From: an uncultured Ferrimonas sp.
GTDB taxonomy: Bacteria > Pseudomonadota > Gammaproteobacteria > Enterobacterales > Shewanellaceae
Direction of reading: 5' to 3'
Assembly: GCF_947489035.1 (NCBI RefSeq)
Contig: NZ_CANLCI010000002.1
Coordinates: forward strand, 62,001 to 126,000
Length of the DNA stretch: 64,000 bases
The notes under the pieces were generated by a model that saw only the letters and a program-made list of their open reading frames with translations, ran no database searches and was not told the origin of the DNA. Position numbers and translations under genes: made by a program. Positions 55,478-64,000 of the stretch are shown here, piece after piece. The stretch's first letter is position 1. The number at the start of each line of letters is the position of its first letter.

Positions 55478-57142
55478 ATGTGTGGAATTTTTGCCATTGT
55501 GGATCTGAAAAGCGATCCGCAGCAGTTGCGCCACGCGGCGCTCAAATTAACGCGCACCCTGCGCCACCGTGGCCCCGATTGGTCGGGGATCTACGCCGAC
55601 GACCACGCCATCTTAGCCCACGAACGGTTAGCCATTGTCGACGTCGAGACTGGCGCCCAACCGCTGTACAGCCCGGATGGGCAGGTGGTGTTGGCGGTCA
55701 ATGGCGAGATCTACAACCACCGCGAACTGCGCGAAGAGTTGGCGGTTGGCTATCAATTTCAAACCGGATCCGATTGCGAGGTGATCATCGCCTTGTACCT
55801 GAAGTACGGCACCGACTTTCTCGACAAGCTCAACGGCATTTTCGCCTTTGTGCTGTGGGACAAAACCAAGCAGCAATATCTGGTCGGTCGTGATCACCTC
55901 GGGATCATCCCGCTGTACCAAGGGCAGGACCAACACGGCAACCGCTACTTCGCCTCCGAGATGAAAGCCCTTGTCAGCCCTTGTCAGCAAATTAACGAAT
56001 GTTTGCCCGGCCACTACATCGACTCCCGCCGTAAAGAGCCGGTGCGTTACTACCAGCGCGACTGGCAAGAGTACAAGCCGGTGCAGCACAACCCCGCCGA
56101 CCAAACGCAACTGCAGCACGCCTTAGAAGCGGCAGTGCACCGGCAACTGATGTGTGATGTGCCCTACGGCGTGCTGCTCTCTGGTGGGCTGGATTCTTCC
56201 ATCACCTCCGCCTTGGCGAAGAAGTTTGCCGATCGACGGGTCGAAGAGGACGACCGAGGCCCAGCCTGGTGGCCACAACTGCACAGTTTTGCCATCGGCC
56301 TTGAAGGCGCACCGGATCTCAAAGCCGCCGCCGAAGTGGCCGAAGTGCTGGGCACCGTGCATCACGAGCTGCACTTTACCGTGCAGCAAGGCTTAGACGC
56401 ACTCAGCGACGTTATCTACCACTTAGAAACCTACGACGTCACCACCGTACGCGCGGCCACCCCGATGTACCTCATGGCGCGCATGATAAAAGCGATGGGC
56501 ATTAAGATGGTGCTCTCTGGCGAAGGCGCGGATGAGATCTTTGGCGGTTACCTCTATTTCCACAAGGCCCCGAACGCCCAAGCGTTCCACGAAGAAACCG
56601 TTCGTAAACTGTCGCAGCTGCACCGGTACGATTGCTTGCGCGCCAACAAAGCAATGGCGGCGTGGGGAGTGGAAGCCCGAGTGCCGTTTTTAGACAAAGA
56701 GTTCATTGATGTGGCAATGCGCCTCAACCCCGATGCCAAGCTGATCACCGAAGGCAAAATTGAAAAGCAGATCCTGCGCCAAGCCTTTGCCCACTGCCTA
56801 CCGGATTCCGTTGCATGGCGACAAAAAGAGCAATTTGGCGATGGCGTTGGTTATTCGTGGATTGATCAACTGAAAGCCTTTGCCGCTGGCCAAGTGAGCG
56901 ACGCCGAACTGGCCAACGCCGCCGAGCGCTTCAGCCACAACACCCCCACCACCCAAGAAGCCTATCTGTACCGACAGCTGTTTGCCGAGCACTTCCCCCA
57001 CGACGATTGCGCTCGGTGTGTGCCCGGCGGTAAATCGGTTGCCTGCTCGACCCCTGAAGCCTTAGATTGGGATGACAGCCTAAGCCAGATCACCGATCCC
57101 TCTGGCCGCGCGGTACGTTCGGTACACAGCGACAGCTACTGA
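55478..57142 (+). CDS. asnB: Asparagine synthetase B (glutamine-hydrolysing)
   Basis: It makes asparagine from aspartate, glutamine and ATP. The 554-residue enzyme has the N-terminal nucleophile MCGIFAIVD (Cys1 after Met removal), LRHRGPDWSG, the ATP pyrophosphatase loop LLSGGLDSS (about residues 232-240), and SGEGADEIFGGYLYFHKAP. Length matches E. coli AsnB. The start at 55478 is fixed by the need for an exposed Cys; CAGGAG lies 8 nt upstream. Single-gene unit. Confidence 0.97.
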   Translation: MCGIFAIVDLKSDPQQLRHAALKLTRTLRHRGPDWSGIYADDHAILAHERLAIVDVETGAQPLYSPDGQVVLAVNGEIYNHRELREELAVGYQFQTGSDCEVIIALYLKYGTDFLDKLNGIFAFVLWDKTKQQYLVGRDHLGIIPLYQGQDQHGNRYFASEMKALVSPCQQINECLPGHYIDSRRKEPVRYYQRDWQEYKPVQHNPADQTQLQHALEAAVHRQLMCDVPYGVLLSGGLDSSITSALAKKFADRRVEEDDRGPAWWPQLHSFAIGLEGAPDLKAAAEVAEVLGTVHHELHFTVQQGLDALSDVIYHLETYDVTTVRAATPMYLMARMIKAMGIKMVLSGEGADEIFGGYLYFHKAPNAQAFHEETVRKLSQLHRYDCLRANKAMAAWGVEARVPFLDKEFIDVAMRLNPDAKLITEGKIEKQILRQAFAHCLPDSVAWRQKEQFGDGVGYSWIDQLKAFAAGQVSDAELANAAERFSHNTPTTQEAYLYRQLFAEHFPHDDCARCVPGGKSVACSTPEALDWDDSLSQITDPSGRAVRSVHSDSY

Positions 57143-57153
57143 GCAACACAGCA

Positions 57154-57181
57154 GCCGCCGCGAATGCCTTTCGCGGCGGGC
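57154..57181 (+). terminator. GC-rich hairpin after asnB
   Basis: GCCGCCGCGAA pairs with TTCGCGGCGGGC (one wobble) around a 5-nt loop, 11 nt after the asnB stop. No T-run follows. Confidence 0.5.
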
Positions 57182-57242
57182 CCTGCCTCGGCCCTCCCCC
57201 CCCTTGCTGCCTCGCAACTCTGCCAGCGAAACCGAGCGATTG

Positions 57243-57258
57243 TCTGAGCCAGATCACA
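57243..57258. promoter_or_regulatory. CRP-like site upstream of the GGDEF gene
   Basis: TCTGA-GCCAGA-TCACA matches the CRP consensus at 9 of 10 half-site positions, centred about 116 bp before the GGDEF gene start. Confidence 0.4.
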
Positions 57259-57366
57259 GGGCGGTTAATCGATTCTGTCGCTTAGCACTGCAACAGATAC
57301 AATGCTCAACCGTATGCTCTACCGAATTTGGTTGGGCACATTGGTTCGAGATCAGCGGATTTGTTC

Positions 57367-59691
57367 ATGTTTAGATCACTGTTACTGCTCACCCTGCTAG
57401 TCACCAGCACCGTGGCCAGCGCCACCCAGTCGGTCACCATGCAGTTAAACTGGAAACACCAGTTTCAAGCTGCCGGTTACTACGCCGCCAAAGCGCAAGG
57501 CTATTACGAAGCGGCCGGCTTGGACGTGACCATTCGGGAAAAACACGATGGCGACAACGTGTACCAGATGGTGGCCGACGGCGAAGTCGAATTTGGCCTT
57601 GGCAGCAGCGAAGTGATGATCAAACACGCCGAAGGGATGCCACTGGTGATCCTCGGGGTCATTTTGCAAGACTCCCCCCGAGTGCTGGTTAGCCTAGAAC
57701 GTCCGGATTTGCGCTCCCCCCAAGATCTCGCCAATAAAAAGCTCAGCATCGCCTCATACGATCATGAAATATTCGCCTTTTTGCGCCGCGAAGGGTTGGA
57801 TGCCAACGATTACCAAGCGCAACCGATCGAATATTCCATTGAGAAGCTGATCAAGGGCGACATCGACGCGCAACTGGTGTTCTCGACCGACGAACTGTAC
57901 CTACTGCAGCAGCAACAGATCCGCTTCAATGTCTTTAGCCCCCGCTCGGCCGGCATTGAATTTTACGGCGACAACTTTTACACCTCGAGCCAGCTGATAG
58001 AGCAAGATCCCAACCTGGTGGAAGCGTTCCGCGACGCCACCGTAAAAGGCTGGAAATACGCGATGAGCCACAAGGAGGAGATCGTTCAGCTGATCTACCA
58101 AGATTACAGCCAACGTTTAAGCCCCGATCATCTGCGCTTTGAAGCACGGGAGATGTTCCGCTTGATGAACATCCCCTACGTTGAGCCGGGCTACATGAAC
58201 TACTGGCGCTGGCGCCACATCGCCGATCGCTACGCCGAGCTGGGGTTACTGCCGGAAGGGTACGACTTCAACGACATGATGTACTCCATTGAGAACTACT
58301 CGCTGGCGCTGCAAAGCTACCAAAAAGCGGTGTGGTTTATCTTTGCTGGCTTTGTGATCACCCTACTGGCGGGGATCTACGTTTATCGGCTCAACCGCGA
58401 GCTGCAGCGACGCAAGGTTGAATTAACCCAATTGGCCCACTTCGATACGCTCACTGGGCTGCATAACCGCAACGTGATCCAGCAACTGACCGAACACGAG
58501 CTGAAAAACTCCAACCGGCACCAACGAACAATGGCGCTGATGCTGCTTGATTTGGATCAGTTCAAAGAGGTCAACGACACCTTAGGCCATAAAGCCGGTG
58601 ACGAATTGCTGTGCCAAGTTTCGCAGCGCCTGCGAGAATCGGTGCGCGACAGCGACATCATCGCCCGCTTAGGCGGCGACGAGTTTGTTATCGTGCTCAC
58701 CAGCATCAACTCCGGCAGCGACGCCGCCAAGGTCAGCAATTTGCTGCTGGAGCGCCTGAGCCAGCCATACCAAATTGACAACGACGAAGCCCGCGTCTCT
58801 GCCAGTATCGGCATCGCCACCTACCCCGACAACGGCAAAGGCTACGACCAACTGCTGCAACGGGCCGATCAGGCGATGTACATGGCCAAAGCGCGTGGCC
58901 GTAACCGCGCCTGTTATTTCCAGCAATCGATGTTGGAAGCGTCCAGCAAACGCCACAGCATGATTGTCGATCTGCACGATGCCGTCAGCCACAACCAGTT
59001 TGTGCCTTACTACCAAGCCATTGTGGCGCTCGACAGTGGCGACATCGTCATGGTGGAAGCCCAAACCCGTTGGCGTTCCGCCAAGCGCGGCTTGCTCAAT
59101 AGCGCCGAATTTATGCCTTTAGCGGAAGAGATTGGCCTGCAAAGTAAGATCAACGGCACCATGATCCTGTCCGCCGCGAAGCAATCGGCCTACTGGCCTC
59201 AAGCGCCGATCTGTTTGCCGCTGTGCGCCAACTTGCTGCTGGAAGAGAGCGACAGCATCGAACTGCTGTTGCAGCCTTCGGCTCCGAAGCTGTGTTTCTT
59301 GATCAACGAGCAACTGCAAGGCAGCACCGAACCTCAGTTACAACAAGCACTGGATAAACTGGCCCAACATGGTCACCAGCTGGTGGTTGAGAACTTTGGC
59401 AACAGCCAAGCCTCGCTCAGCACTTTGCAGCGCCAAGGCTTAGCGTGCATTAAGCTCGACAGCGCCCTGATTGCCGACATCGACAACAGCCCAACCATCG
59501 CGAACCTGTGTGAAGCGATGGTGTTAATGGCCCATAAGCTGGGACTGAAGGTGATTGCCCAAGGGGTGGATACCGAGCAGCAGCGACAAAAAGTGATGCA
59601 GATTGGCTGTGATTACGGCCAAGGGTTGCTGTTTTCCCTGCCGATGGAAGCCACGCCCTTTGCCCAGCAACACCTGCCTGAATCGCAGTAG
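57367..59691 (+). CDS. Diguanylate cyclase with THI5/NMT1-like sensor and degenerate EAL domain
   Basis: A 774-residue membrane protein. After a signal peptide (MFRSLLLLTLLVTSTVASA) comes a periplasmic THI5/NMT1-like substrate-binding domain (about residues 20-300; MQLNWKHQFQAAGYYAAKAQG), a membrane helix (about residues 327-345), a GGDEF domain with intact LGGDEF (G436GDEF) and an EAL-type domain. The EAL domain is degenerate: E564-A-Q-T-R-W for EALxRW, ENFGNS for DDFGTG, and IAQGVD for IAEGVE. So it should make c-di-GMP in response to a bound ligand, with the EAL part non-catalytic. The ligand is unknown; thiamine-precursor-like or nitrogenous compounds are typical of the fold. It may feed the PilZ protein, which is inference. 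Confidence 0.88.
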   Translation: MFRSLLLLTLLVTSTVASATQSVTMQLNWKHQFQAAGYYAAKAQGYYEAAGLDVTIREKHDGDNVYQMVADGEVEFGLGSSEVMIKHAEGMPLVILGVILQDSPRVLVSLERPDLRSPQDLANKKLSIASYDHEIFAFLRREGLDANDYQAQPIEYSIEKLIKGDIDAQLVFSTDELYLLQQQQIRFNVFSPRSAGIEFYGDNFYTSSQLIEQDPNLVEAFRDATVKGWKYAMSHKEEIVQLIYQDYSQRLSPDHLRFEAREMFRLMNIPYVEPGYMNYWRWRHIADRYAELGLLPEGYDFNDMMYSIENYSLALQSYQKAVWFIFAGFVITLLAGIYVYRLNRELQRRKVELTQLAHFDTLTGLHNRNVIQQLTEHELKNSNRHQRTMALMLLDLDQFKEVNDTLGHKAGDELLCQVSQRLRESVRDSDIIARLGGDEFVIVLTSINSGSDAAKVSNLLLERLSQPYQIDNDEARVSASIGIATYPDNGKGYDQLLQRADQAMYMAKARGRNRACYFQQSMLEASSKRHSMIVDLHDAVSHNQFVPYYQAIVALDSGDIVMVEAQTRWRSAKRGLLNSAEFMPLAEEIGLQSKINGTMILSAAKQSAYWPQAPICLPLCANLLLEESDSIELLLQPSAPKLCFLINEQLQGSTEPQLQQALDKLAQHGHQLVVENFGNSQASLSTLQRQGLACIKLDSALIADIDNSPTIANLCEAMVLMAHKLGLKVIAQGVDTEQQRQKVMQIGCDYGQGLLFSLPMEATPFAQQHLPESQ

Positions 59692-59731
59692 ATGCAACCG
59701 CAATGCGGGAGCCGAGGCTACCGCAGCAACC

Positions 59732-59760
59732 AAAACAGGGGCCCAATGGCCCCTGTTTTT
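59732..59760. terminator. Bidirectional terminator
   Basis: AAAACAGGGGCC and its complement surround CAAT, with TTTTT on the right, between convergent genes. Confidence 0.92.
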
Positions 59761-59778
59761 GCTTGCGCTCAGTGGCCG

Positions 59779-61629
59779 TTATTGCAACAACAGCACCGCC
59801 GCCCCCCGAGCGGGGATCGTCAGCGTACCGGCGCTGAGCGCGCGCTGTTGCAATAGCTCTGTGCCCGCGGGCACCGCCACCGACTGCGCCGTGCTGTTGC
59901 GATTCAACCACACCCGAATGCGTTGTTGCTGATAACGGCGTTCGTAGCCATAAAGCCCGCGGTCATCGTCAATTAAGATGGCCGCAAAACTGCCGAGGCT
60001 GAGCGCCGGATGCTGCTTGCGGATCTGGATCAACCGTTGGTAGTGCTGCAACATCGACTGATCCACCGCCACCTTATCTGGTGCGCGCAACTGGCCATCG
60101 GCGTTGGTTTTTTCATCTTGATAGGTGATGTCTGGCCAGATCATCGGCTTGCGGTCATCGGGATCGTTCGCGCCCCACATGCCCACTTCATCGCCGTAAT
60201 ACACCATCGGGGCGCCCACGTAGGTCATCTGCAAGGTCACAAACAAACGCTGCAACGCCTGTTCGTCGGCATTGGGCTTACGCACCTGATAATCGGGATT
60301 ATTGGCCGCTTGGGATAAACCAAAGTAGTGGCCCCAATCGCGGAAGTTGCCGATCCCACGGTTAACAATGTGCGAGCCGATGCGGTTGCTGTCGTGGCTG
60401 CCAAACAGGTTTTGGGTAACGTAGGCAACCCCTTTGGGGTAGTGCTGACGCATGGTGGCCAGCTCTTGATCAAACGCACTGGGGCTGATCTGCCCTTGGC
60501 CTTTCGGGTTAAACAAGAACTCCGCCGCGGTGAAGGCGAAGTTGTAGTTCATCTCGCCATCAAACTCGTCCCCTTGCAGGTAGGGCTTCACCTTATCCAC
60601 GCTGTCGACGATCTCGGCGGTTAAGTAGGCGTTGGCGTTAAGGGATTTCACCTGTTGACGCCAATCTTTCCAAAAACGGTGGCCGATGCAAAAAGCCACA
60701 TCCAAACGCCAACCGTCAATGCCCTGCTCTGCCCCTTGCCCTTTCGGGTTCATCCAGCGTTCGGTGGCGGCAAAGACATACTGCTTCGGCCCCATGGCCA
60801 GATCACCGTTAATCTCTTTAAATTCCGGCAATGACGCCACCCCAAACCAACCGTCGTAATCGAATTCGCTTTGGGGGCCATCGAAACTGTTGATGTTAAA
60901 CCACTCTTTGTAGGGCGATTGCGCTTGGCGCTGCTGCACATCTTGAAAGGCAAAGCTGTTGATGCCCATGTGGTTAAACACGCCATCAAAGATCACCCGA
61001 ATGCCGCGCTGATGCGCCTGTTTAATCAACGACAACGCCAGTTCATCGGCTTGGGTCCACACCCAGGTTTTCGGATCCAGCGGGGTTTCCGTTGCCATCA
61101 GCGCCCGATCGCCTGCGGGATCGGGGCCAAAATTGGGATCGATGTGGTGGTAGCTGGCGCCATCGTATTTATGCAGCGACGGCGAATCGAATACCGGATT
61201 CAGGTAGATGGCGTTGATCCCCAGCCGCTCAAGGTAATCCAGTTGGTCGATTATCCCTTGCAGATCACCGCCGTAGCGACGACGCAATAGGTGCTTCCAC
61301 AGCTCTGGCTCGCCATTGGCCAGCTCGTAGGGTTGGCGTTGATACCAATCGCTGCCCCAAGGGTGAATTTGCCACTGCTGCGGCGGCTCGGCCGGATCGG
61401 CGCCAACCAGATCCGCCATCGTTGGATCGTTACTGCGATCGCCATTGCGAAACCGTTCTGGGAAGATCTGATACCAGATCGCCTGTTTGGCCCACGCTGG
61501 CACAAACTCCCCTTGGGCATTCAGTGGGATCGGCGCCAATGGGGTGGGATCTGAATCTTGGGGGCACATGGCCGCTGCCGGCATAACCGCCGCACTCCAA
61601 AGGCAACAGCCCAACAATAACGCGCGCAT
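59779..61629 (-). CDS. Periplasmic alpha-amylase family enzyme (GH13)
   Basis: A 616-residue GH13 glucanase with a signal peptide (hydrophobic residues about 4-18, ending AAA). The (beta/alpha)8 core shows IFPERFRNGD, GINAIYLNPVFDSPSLHKYD, FDGVFNHMG, GWRLDVA (catalytic Asp), TAEIV (acid Glu) and LFGSHDSNR (third Asp). It resembles the neopullulanase/cyclomaltodextrinase branch. It probably releases maltose or panose from dextrins in the periplasm. A LacI-type palindrome lies 59 bp before the start codon. No malM/malE genes are near. Confidence 0.9.
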   Translation of the reverse strand: MRALLLGCCLWSAAVMPAAAMCPQDSDPTPLAPIPLNAQGEFVPAWAKQAIWYQIFPERFRNGDRSNDPTMADLVGADPAEPPQQWQIHPWGSDWYQRQPYELANGEPELWKHLLRRRYGGDLQGIIDQLDYLERLGINAIYLNPVFDSPSLHKYDGASYHHIDPNFGPDPAGDRALMATETPLDPKTWVWTQADELALSLIKQAHQRGIRVIFDGVFNHMGINSFAFQDVQQRQAQSPYKEWFNINSFDGPQSEFDYDGWFGVASLPEFKEINGDLAMGPKQYVFAATERWMNPKGQGAEQGIDGWRLDVAFCIGHRFWKDWRQQVKSLNANAYLTAEIVDSVDKVKPYLQGDEFDGEMNYNFAFTAAEFLFNPKGQGQISPSAFDQELATMRQHYPKGVAYVTQNLFGSHDSNRIGSHIVNRGIGNFRDWGHYFGLSQAANNPDYQVRKPNADEQALQRLFVTLQMTYVGAPMVYYGDEVGMWGANDPDDRKPMIWPDITYQDEKTNADGQLRAPDKVAVDQSMLQHYQRLIQIRKQHPALSLGSFAAILIDDDRGLYGYERRYQQQRIRVWLNRNSTAQSVAVPAGTELLQQRALSAGTLTIPARGAAVLLLQ

Positions 61630-61687
61630 AACGAAGACTCCAACACAGAAAAATCCAGCTTAACAACCACTTAAACAACGCGCAGCA

Positions 61688-61701
61688 TGCATACGTATGC
61701 A
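61688..61701 (-). promoter_or_regulatory. LacI-family-type palindrome upstream of the amylase gene
   Basis: TGCATACGTATGCA is a perfect 14-bp palindrome with central CG, the style of LacI/GalR-family operators, 59 bp upstream of the amylase start. A maltose-type regulator is a reasonable guess; no such gene is in the window. Confidence 0.45.
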
Positions 61702-61757
61702 GCAACTGCGCCAAATTAATTCATGGATCAATTGATGGAAGTTATCATTGCATTTGA

Positions 61758-61781
61758 AGATGGCTAGACGCCCAGACTTCT
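61758..61781 (+). promoter_or_regulatory. Three tandem MetJ boxes upstream of metY
   Basis: AGATGGCT, AGACGCCC and AGACTTCT follow head to tail at 8-bp spacing (consensus AGACGTCT). They lie just before TATAGT (61790-61795), a likely -10. This is the classical methionine-repressor operator, here in front of a methionine-synthesis gene. Confidence 0.75.
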
Positions 61782-61825
61782 TTTGTGGTTATAGTAGACA
61801 CCTAACCGCCATCAAGGAGCTGACC

Positions 61826-63103
61826 ATGAAACTGGAATCGATCGCACTGCACCACGGCTACCAATCTGAACCCACCACCAAAGCCGCCGCCGTGCCCATT
61901 TACCAAACCACCTCTTACACCTTCGATGACACCCAGCATGGCGCCGATCTGTTTAACTTGGCGGTGCCCGGTAACATCTATACCCGCATCATGAACCCCA
62001 CCACCGATGTGCTGGAGCAACGCGTTGCCGCCATGGAAGGCGGCATCGGGGCGCTGGCGTTGGCCTCGGGCATGGCGGCCATTACGTATGCGCTGCAAGC
62101 GATCTGCAGCGTTGGCAGCAACATCGTTTCCACCAGCCAACTGTATGGCGGCACCTACAACCTGTTTGCCCACACCCTGCCCAATCAAGGCATTGAAGCT
62201 CGGCTGATCGACGCCGATGACTTTGCCGGCTTCGAAGCCGCGATTGATGCCAATACCAAGGCGTTGTTTTGCGAGTCCATTGGCAACCCCAAAGGCAATG
62301 TGGTTGATATCGAACGCTTGGCGCAAATCGCCCACAAACATGGGGTGCCGCTGATTGTCGACAACACCGTGGCCAGCCCGGCTCTGTGCCGCCCCTTTGA
62401 GCACGGCGCCGACATCGTGGTGCATTCACTCACCAAGTACATTGGTGGCCACGGCATCGCCGTTGGCGGCATCATTGTCGATTCGGGCAAATTCGATTGG
62501 GCCGCCAATGCCGAACGTTTCCCGATGCTTAACCAACCGGATCCCTCCTATCACGGCGTGGTGTACACCGAAGCCTTAGGCGCGGCAGCCTACATTGGCC
62601 GCTGTCGTGTGGTGCCGCTGCGCAACACCGGCGCGGCCATCTCGCCCCACAACGCCTTTTTGATTTTGCAGGGGCTGGAAACCTTAGGGCTCAGAATGGC
62701 GCGCCATTGCGACAACGCCCTACGCGTGGCGCAATACCTTAGCCAACACCCGAAAGTCACCTGGGTGAATTACGCGGGGCTGGAAACCAGCCCCTATTAC
62801 GCCAGCGCCAACCGGCTGTGCGATGGCAAAGCCTCTGGCATTGTCAGCTTTGGGATCCACGGTGGCATTGAGGCCGGTGGTCAGTTCATTGATGCGCTGC
62901 AGATGATCCTGCGCTTGGTCAACATCGGCGACGCCAAGTCGCTGGCGTGCCACCCAGCCTCAACCACCCACCGCCAGCTATCGCCACCGGAGCTGGCGCA
63001 GGCGGGGGTCAGTGAGGATCTGATCCGCCTTTCCATCGGCATTGAGCACATCGACGACATCTTGGCCGATCTGGCTCAAGCGTTGGATGCCGTAGGCAAC
63101 TAG
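61826..63103 (+). CDS. metY: O-acetylhomoserine sulfhydrylase (MetY)
   Basis: A PLP enzyme that makes homocysteine from O-acetylhomoserine and sulfide. The 425-residue protein has the Cys/Met-metabolism PLP site HSLTKYIGGHG with Lys204, PIYQTTSYTFDD near the N-terminus, NPTTDVLEQRVAAMEGG and SVGIEHIDDI-like C-terminus (LSIGIEHIDDI). AAGGAG lies 9 nt before the ATG at 61826. Length (over 420) separates it from MetB/MetC (about 390). MetJ boxes upstream support the methionine role. Confidence 0.93.
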   Translation: MKLESIALHHGYQSEPTTKAAAVPIYQTTSYTFDDTQHGADLFNLAVPGNIYTRIMNPTTDVLEQRVAAMEGGIGALALASGMAAITYALQAICSVGSNIVSTSQLYGGTYNLFAHTLPNQGIEARLIDADDFAGFEAAIDANTKALFCESIGNPKGNVVDIERLAQIAHKHGVPLIVDNTVASPALCRPFEHGADIVVHSLTKYIGGHGIAVGGIIVDSGKFDWAANAERFPMLNQPDPSYHGVVYTEALGAAAYIGRCRVVPLRNTGAAISPHNAFLILQGLETLGLRMARHCDNALRVAQYLSQHPKVTWVNYAGLETSPYYASANRLCDGKASGIVSFGIHGGIEAGGQFIDALQMILRLVNIGDAKSLACHPASTTHRQLSPPELAQAGVSEDLIRLSIGIEHIDDILADLAQALDAVGN

Positions 63104-63235
63104 GCCCTTATTGGTCAGCGCCTTGGCCACCCGCTGCCGTCCTGAACGCAAACCAAGGCCCAGCGCAGACTGCCAGAGGCTTCTCTGCTGGGCTCACCTA
63201 TGCTTGTGCTATTGAGTAACGGATGGTGAGAATCG

Positions 63236-64000
63236 ATGGCAACCTTGCTACTGCTCGGTCAGGTGCTGGCCTTTGTGCTAATGGCGACCGTTGGTTGCGT
63301 AATACATCGACTGACGCGGCTCGATCTCACCCTTTCTTGCCTTGGCAGCGGGGTACTGGCGGCGATTGTGATCACCCAGTGCCAGCTCGACATCGGCCTG
63401 CGCGCCGAGCATGTTCAGGATCAGGTGTTTTACTTGCTGCTGCCGCTGTTGGTGTTTCAAGCGGCGTGGCACTTAAAGCCAGCGCTGCTGAAAAAGTGGT
63501 TTAGCCCCGCGTTACTGCTGGCCACCATTGGCGTGCTGTTAACCTGCCTGATCTGCGGCGTAGGCCTGTACCTTGGGATCGGCCACCCCAGTGCCTTTCC
63601 CCTTGCTACCGCCTTACTGGGCGGTGCCATCTTGGCCGCCACCGATCCGATTGCGGTGGTGGCAACCTTAACCCAGCGCCAAGCCCCCGCCGATCTCACC
63701 ACCTTGTTTGAAACCGAAAGTCTGCTCAACGACGGCACCGCCATTGTGCTGTTTGGGATCGTGCTGGCGATCGCCAACGGCGACATGGCGCAACCGGCCA
63801 TCGGCACCATCCTACTGCGCTTTGTGTTGGTGTTTTTTGGTGGCATTGGGGTCGGCTTGGTGTGCGGCGCGCTCGCCACAGCCGTGTTGCGGCTGCTGGC
63901 CGATCACAACCAAGGGATGGTGGCGCTGTTGTTGTTGGCGTTCGGCAGTTTTTTTATCGCCGAGCACCTACTGCATGTCTCGGGGATCATGGCCACCGCA
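63236..64000 (+). CDS. CPA1-family Na+/H+ antiporter (partial, cut by window end)
   Basis: The reading frame from the ATG at 63236 runs open to the end of the window, giving 255 residues of an integral membrane protein with about eight hydrophobic segments. Family motifs: LPLLVFQAAWHLK, AATDPIAVVATL (about residues 131-142) and FETESLLNDGTAIVLF (about residues 155-170), typical of NhaP/CPA1 antiporters, with the ion-binding ND pair. The C-terminal half lies outside. GGTGAG is the likely ribosome-binding site. Confidence 0.88.
   Translation, partial: MATLLLLGQVLAFVLMATVGCVIHRLTRLDLTLSCLGSGVLAAIVITQCQLDIGLRAEHVQDQVFYLLLPLLVFQAAWHLKPALLKKWFSPALLLATIGVLLTCLICGVGLYLGIGHPSAFPLATALLGGAILAATDPIAVVATLTQRQAPADLTTLFETESLLNDGTAIVLFGIVLAIANGDMAQPAIGTILLRFVLVFFGGIGVGLVCGALATAVLRLLADHNQGMVALLLLAFGSFFIAEHLLHVSGIMATA

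Overview
The window is a GC-rich chromosomal segment from a motile gammaproteobacterium. Gene order and protein similarity point to the Shewanella/Ferrimonas/Aeromonas/Vibrio part of the class. Three things support this: a lateral-type flagellar cluster organised like the laf region of Vibrio parahaemolyticus and Aeromonas, an EF-G2-type fusA outside a str operon, and the bepA-yfgD / hda-uraA-upp-purMN neighbourhood known from Enterobacteria and Vibrio. The genus cannot be named with confidence.

Region 1 (1-21 kb) is a lateral (secondary) flagellar locus. It opens with a flagellin (lafA), flgM, flgN and a FliB-type flagellin lysine methylase. A tandem array of about 148-bp units (3.12-4.38 kb) follows. 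The reverse-strand operon motY-lafK-fliEFGHIJ ends in a PilZ-like gene and a strong terminator. Facing the other way is an operon fliMNPQR-flhBA. Its first two genes are unexpected: a clear ParM actin-like ATPase and a ParR/StbB-like ribbon-helix-helix protein with a Gln-rich tail, joined to fliM by a TAATG overlap. A plasmid-type DNA segregation cassette thus leads a flagellar export and switch operon, which is the most unusual feature here. FliM lacks the N-terminal CheY-binding peptide, and FlhB has NPEH where NPTH is usual.

Region 2 (21-39 kb) carries the conserved housekeeping block perM-like / tusA-like / bepA / yfgD(arsC-like) / DUF2069 ... hda / DUF2066 / uraA / upp / purM / purN. It is split by about 7 kb of accessory genes (25.4-32.8 kb): a zinc-protease-like lipoprotein, a chemoreceptor, a methyltransferase, a NemR-like regulator with an Old Yellow Enzyme, and aquaporin Z.

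Region 3 (39-64 kb) is a series of mostly single-gene units. They are EF-G2, a PBP1C-like protein that has lost both active sites, a nitroreductase, PepT, a phosphoketolase with very strong codon bias, an alpha/beta hydrolase, a GFA protein, a NagD-like phosphatase, a ChrR-like cupin, an M28 lipoprotein peptidase, AsnB, a THI5/NMT1-sensor GGDEF protein with a degenerate EAL domain, a periplasmic GH13 amylase, a MetJ-controlled metY, and the start of a CPA1 Na+/H+ antiporter cut by the window end. Many units end in clear Rho-independent terminators. No tRNA, rRNA, CRISPR array or transposase was seen.
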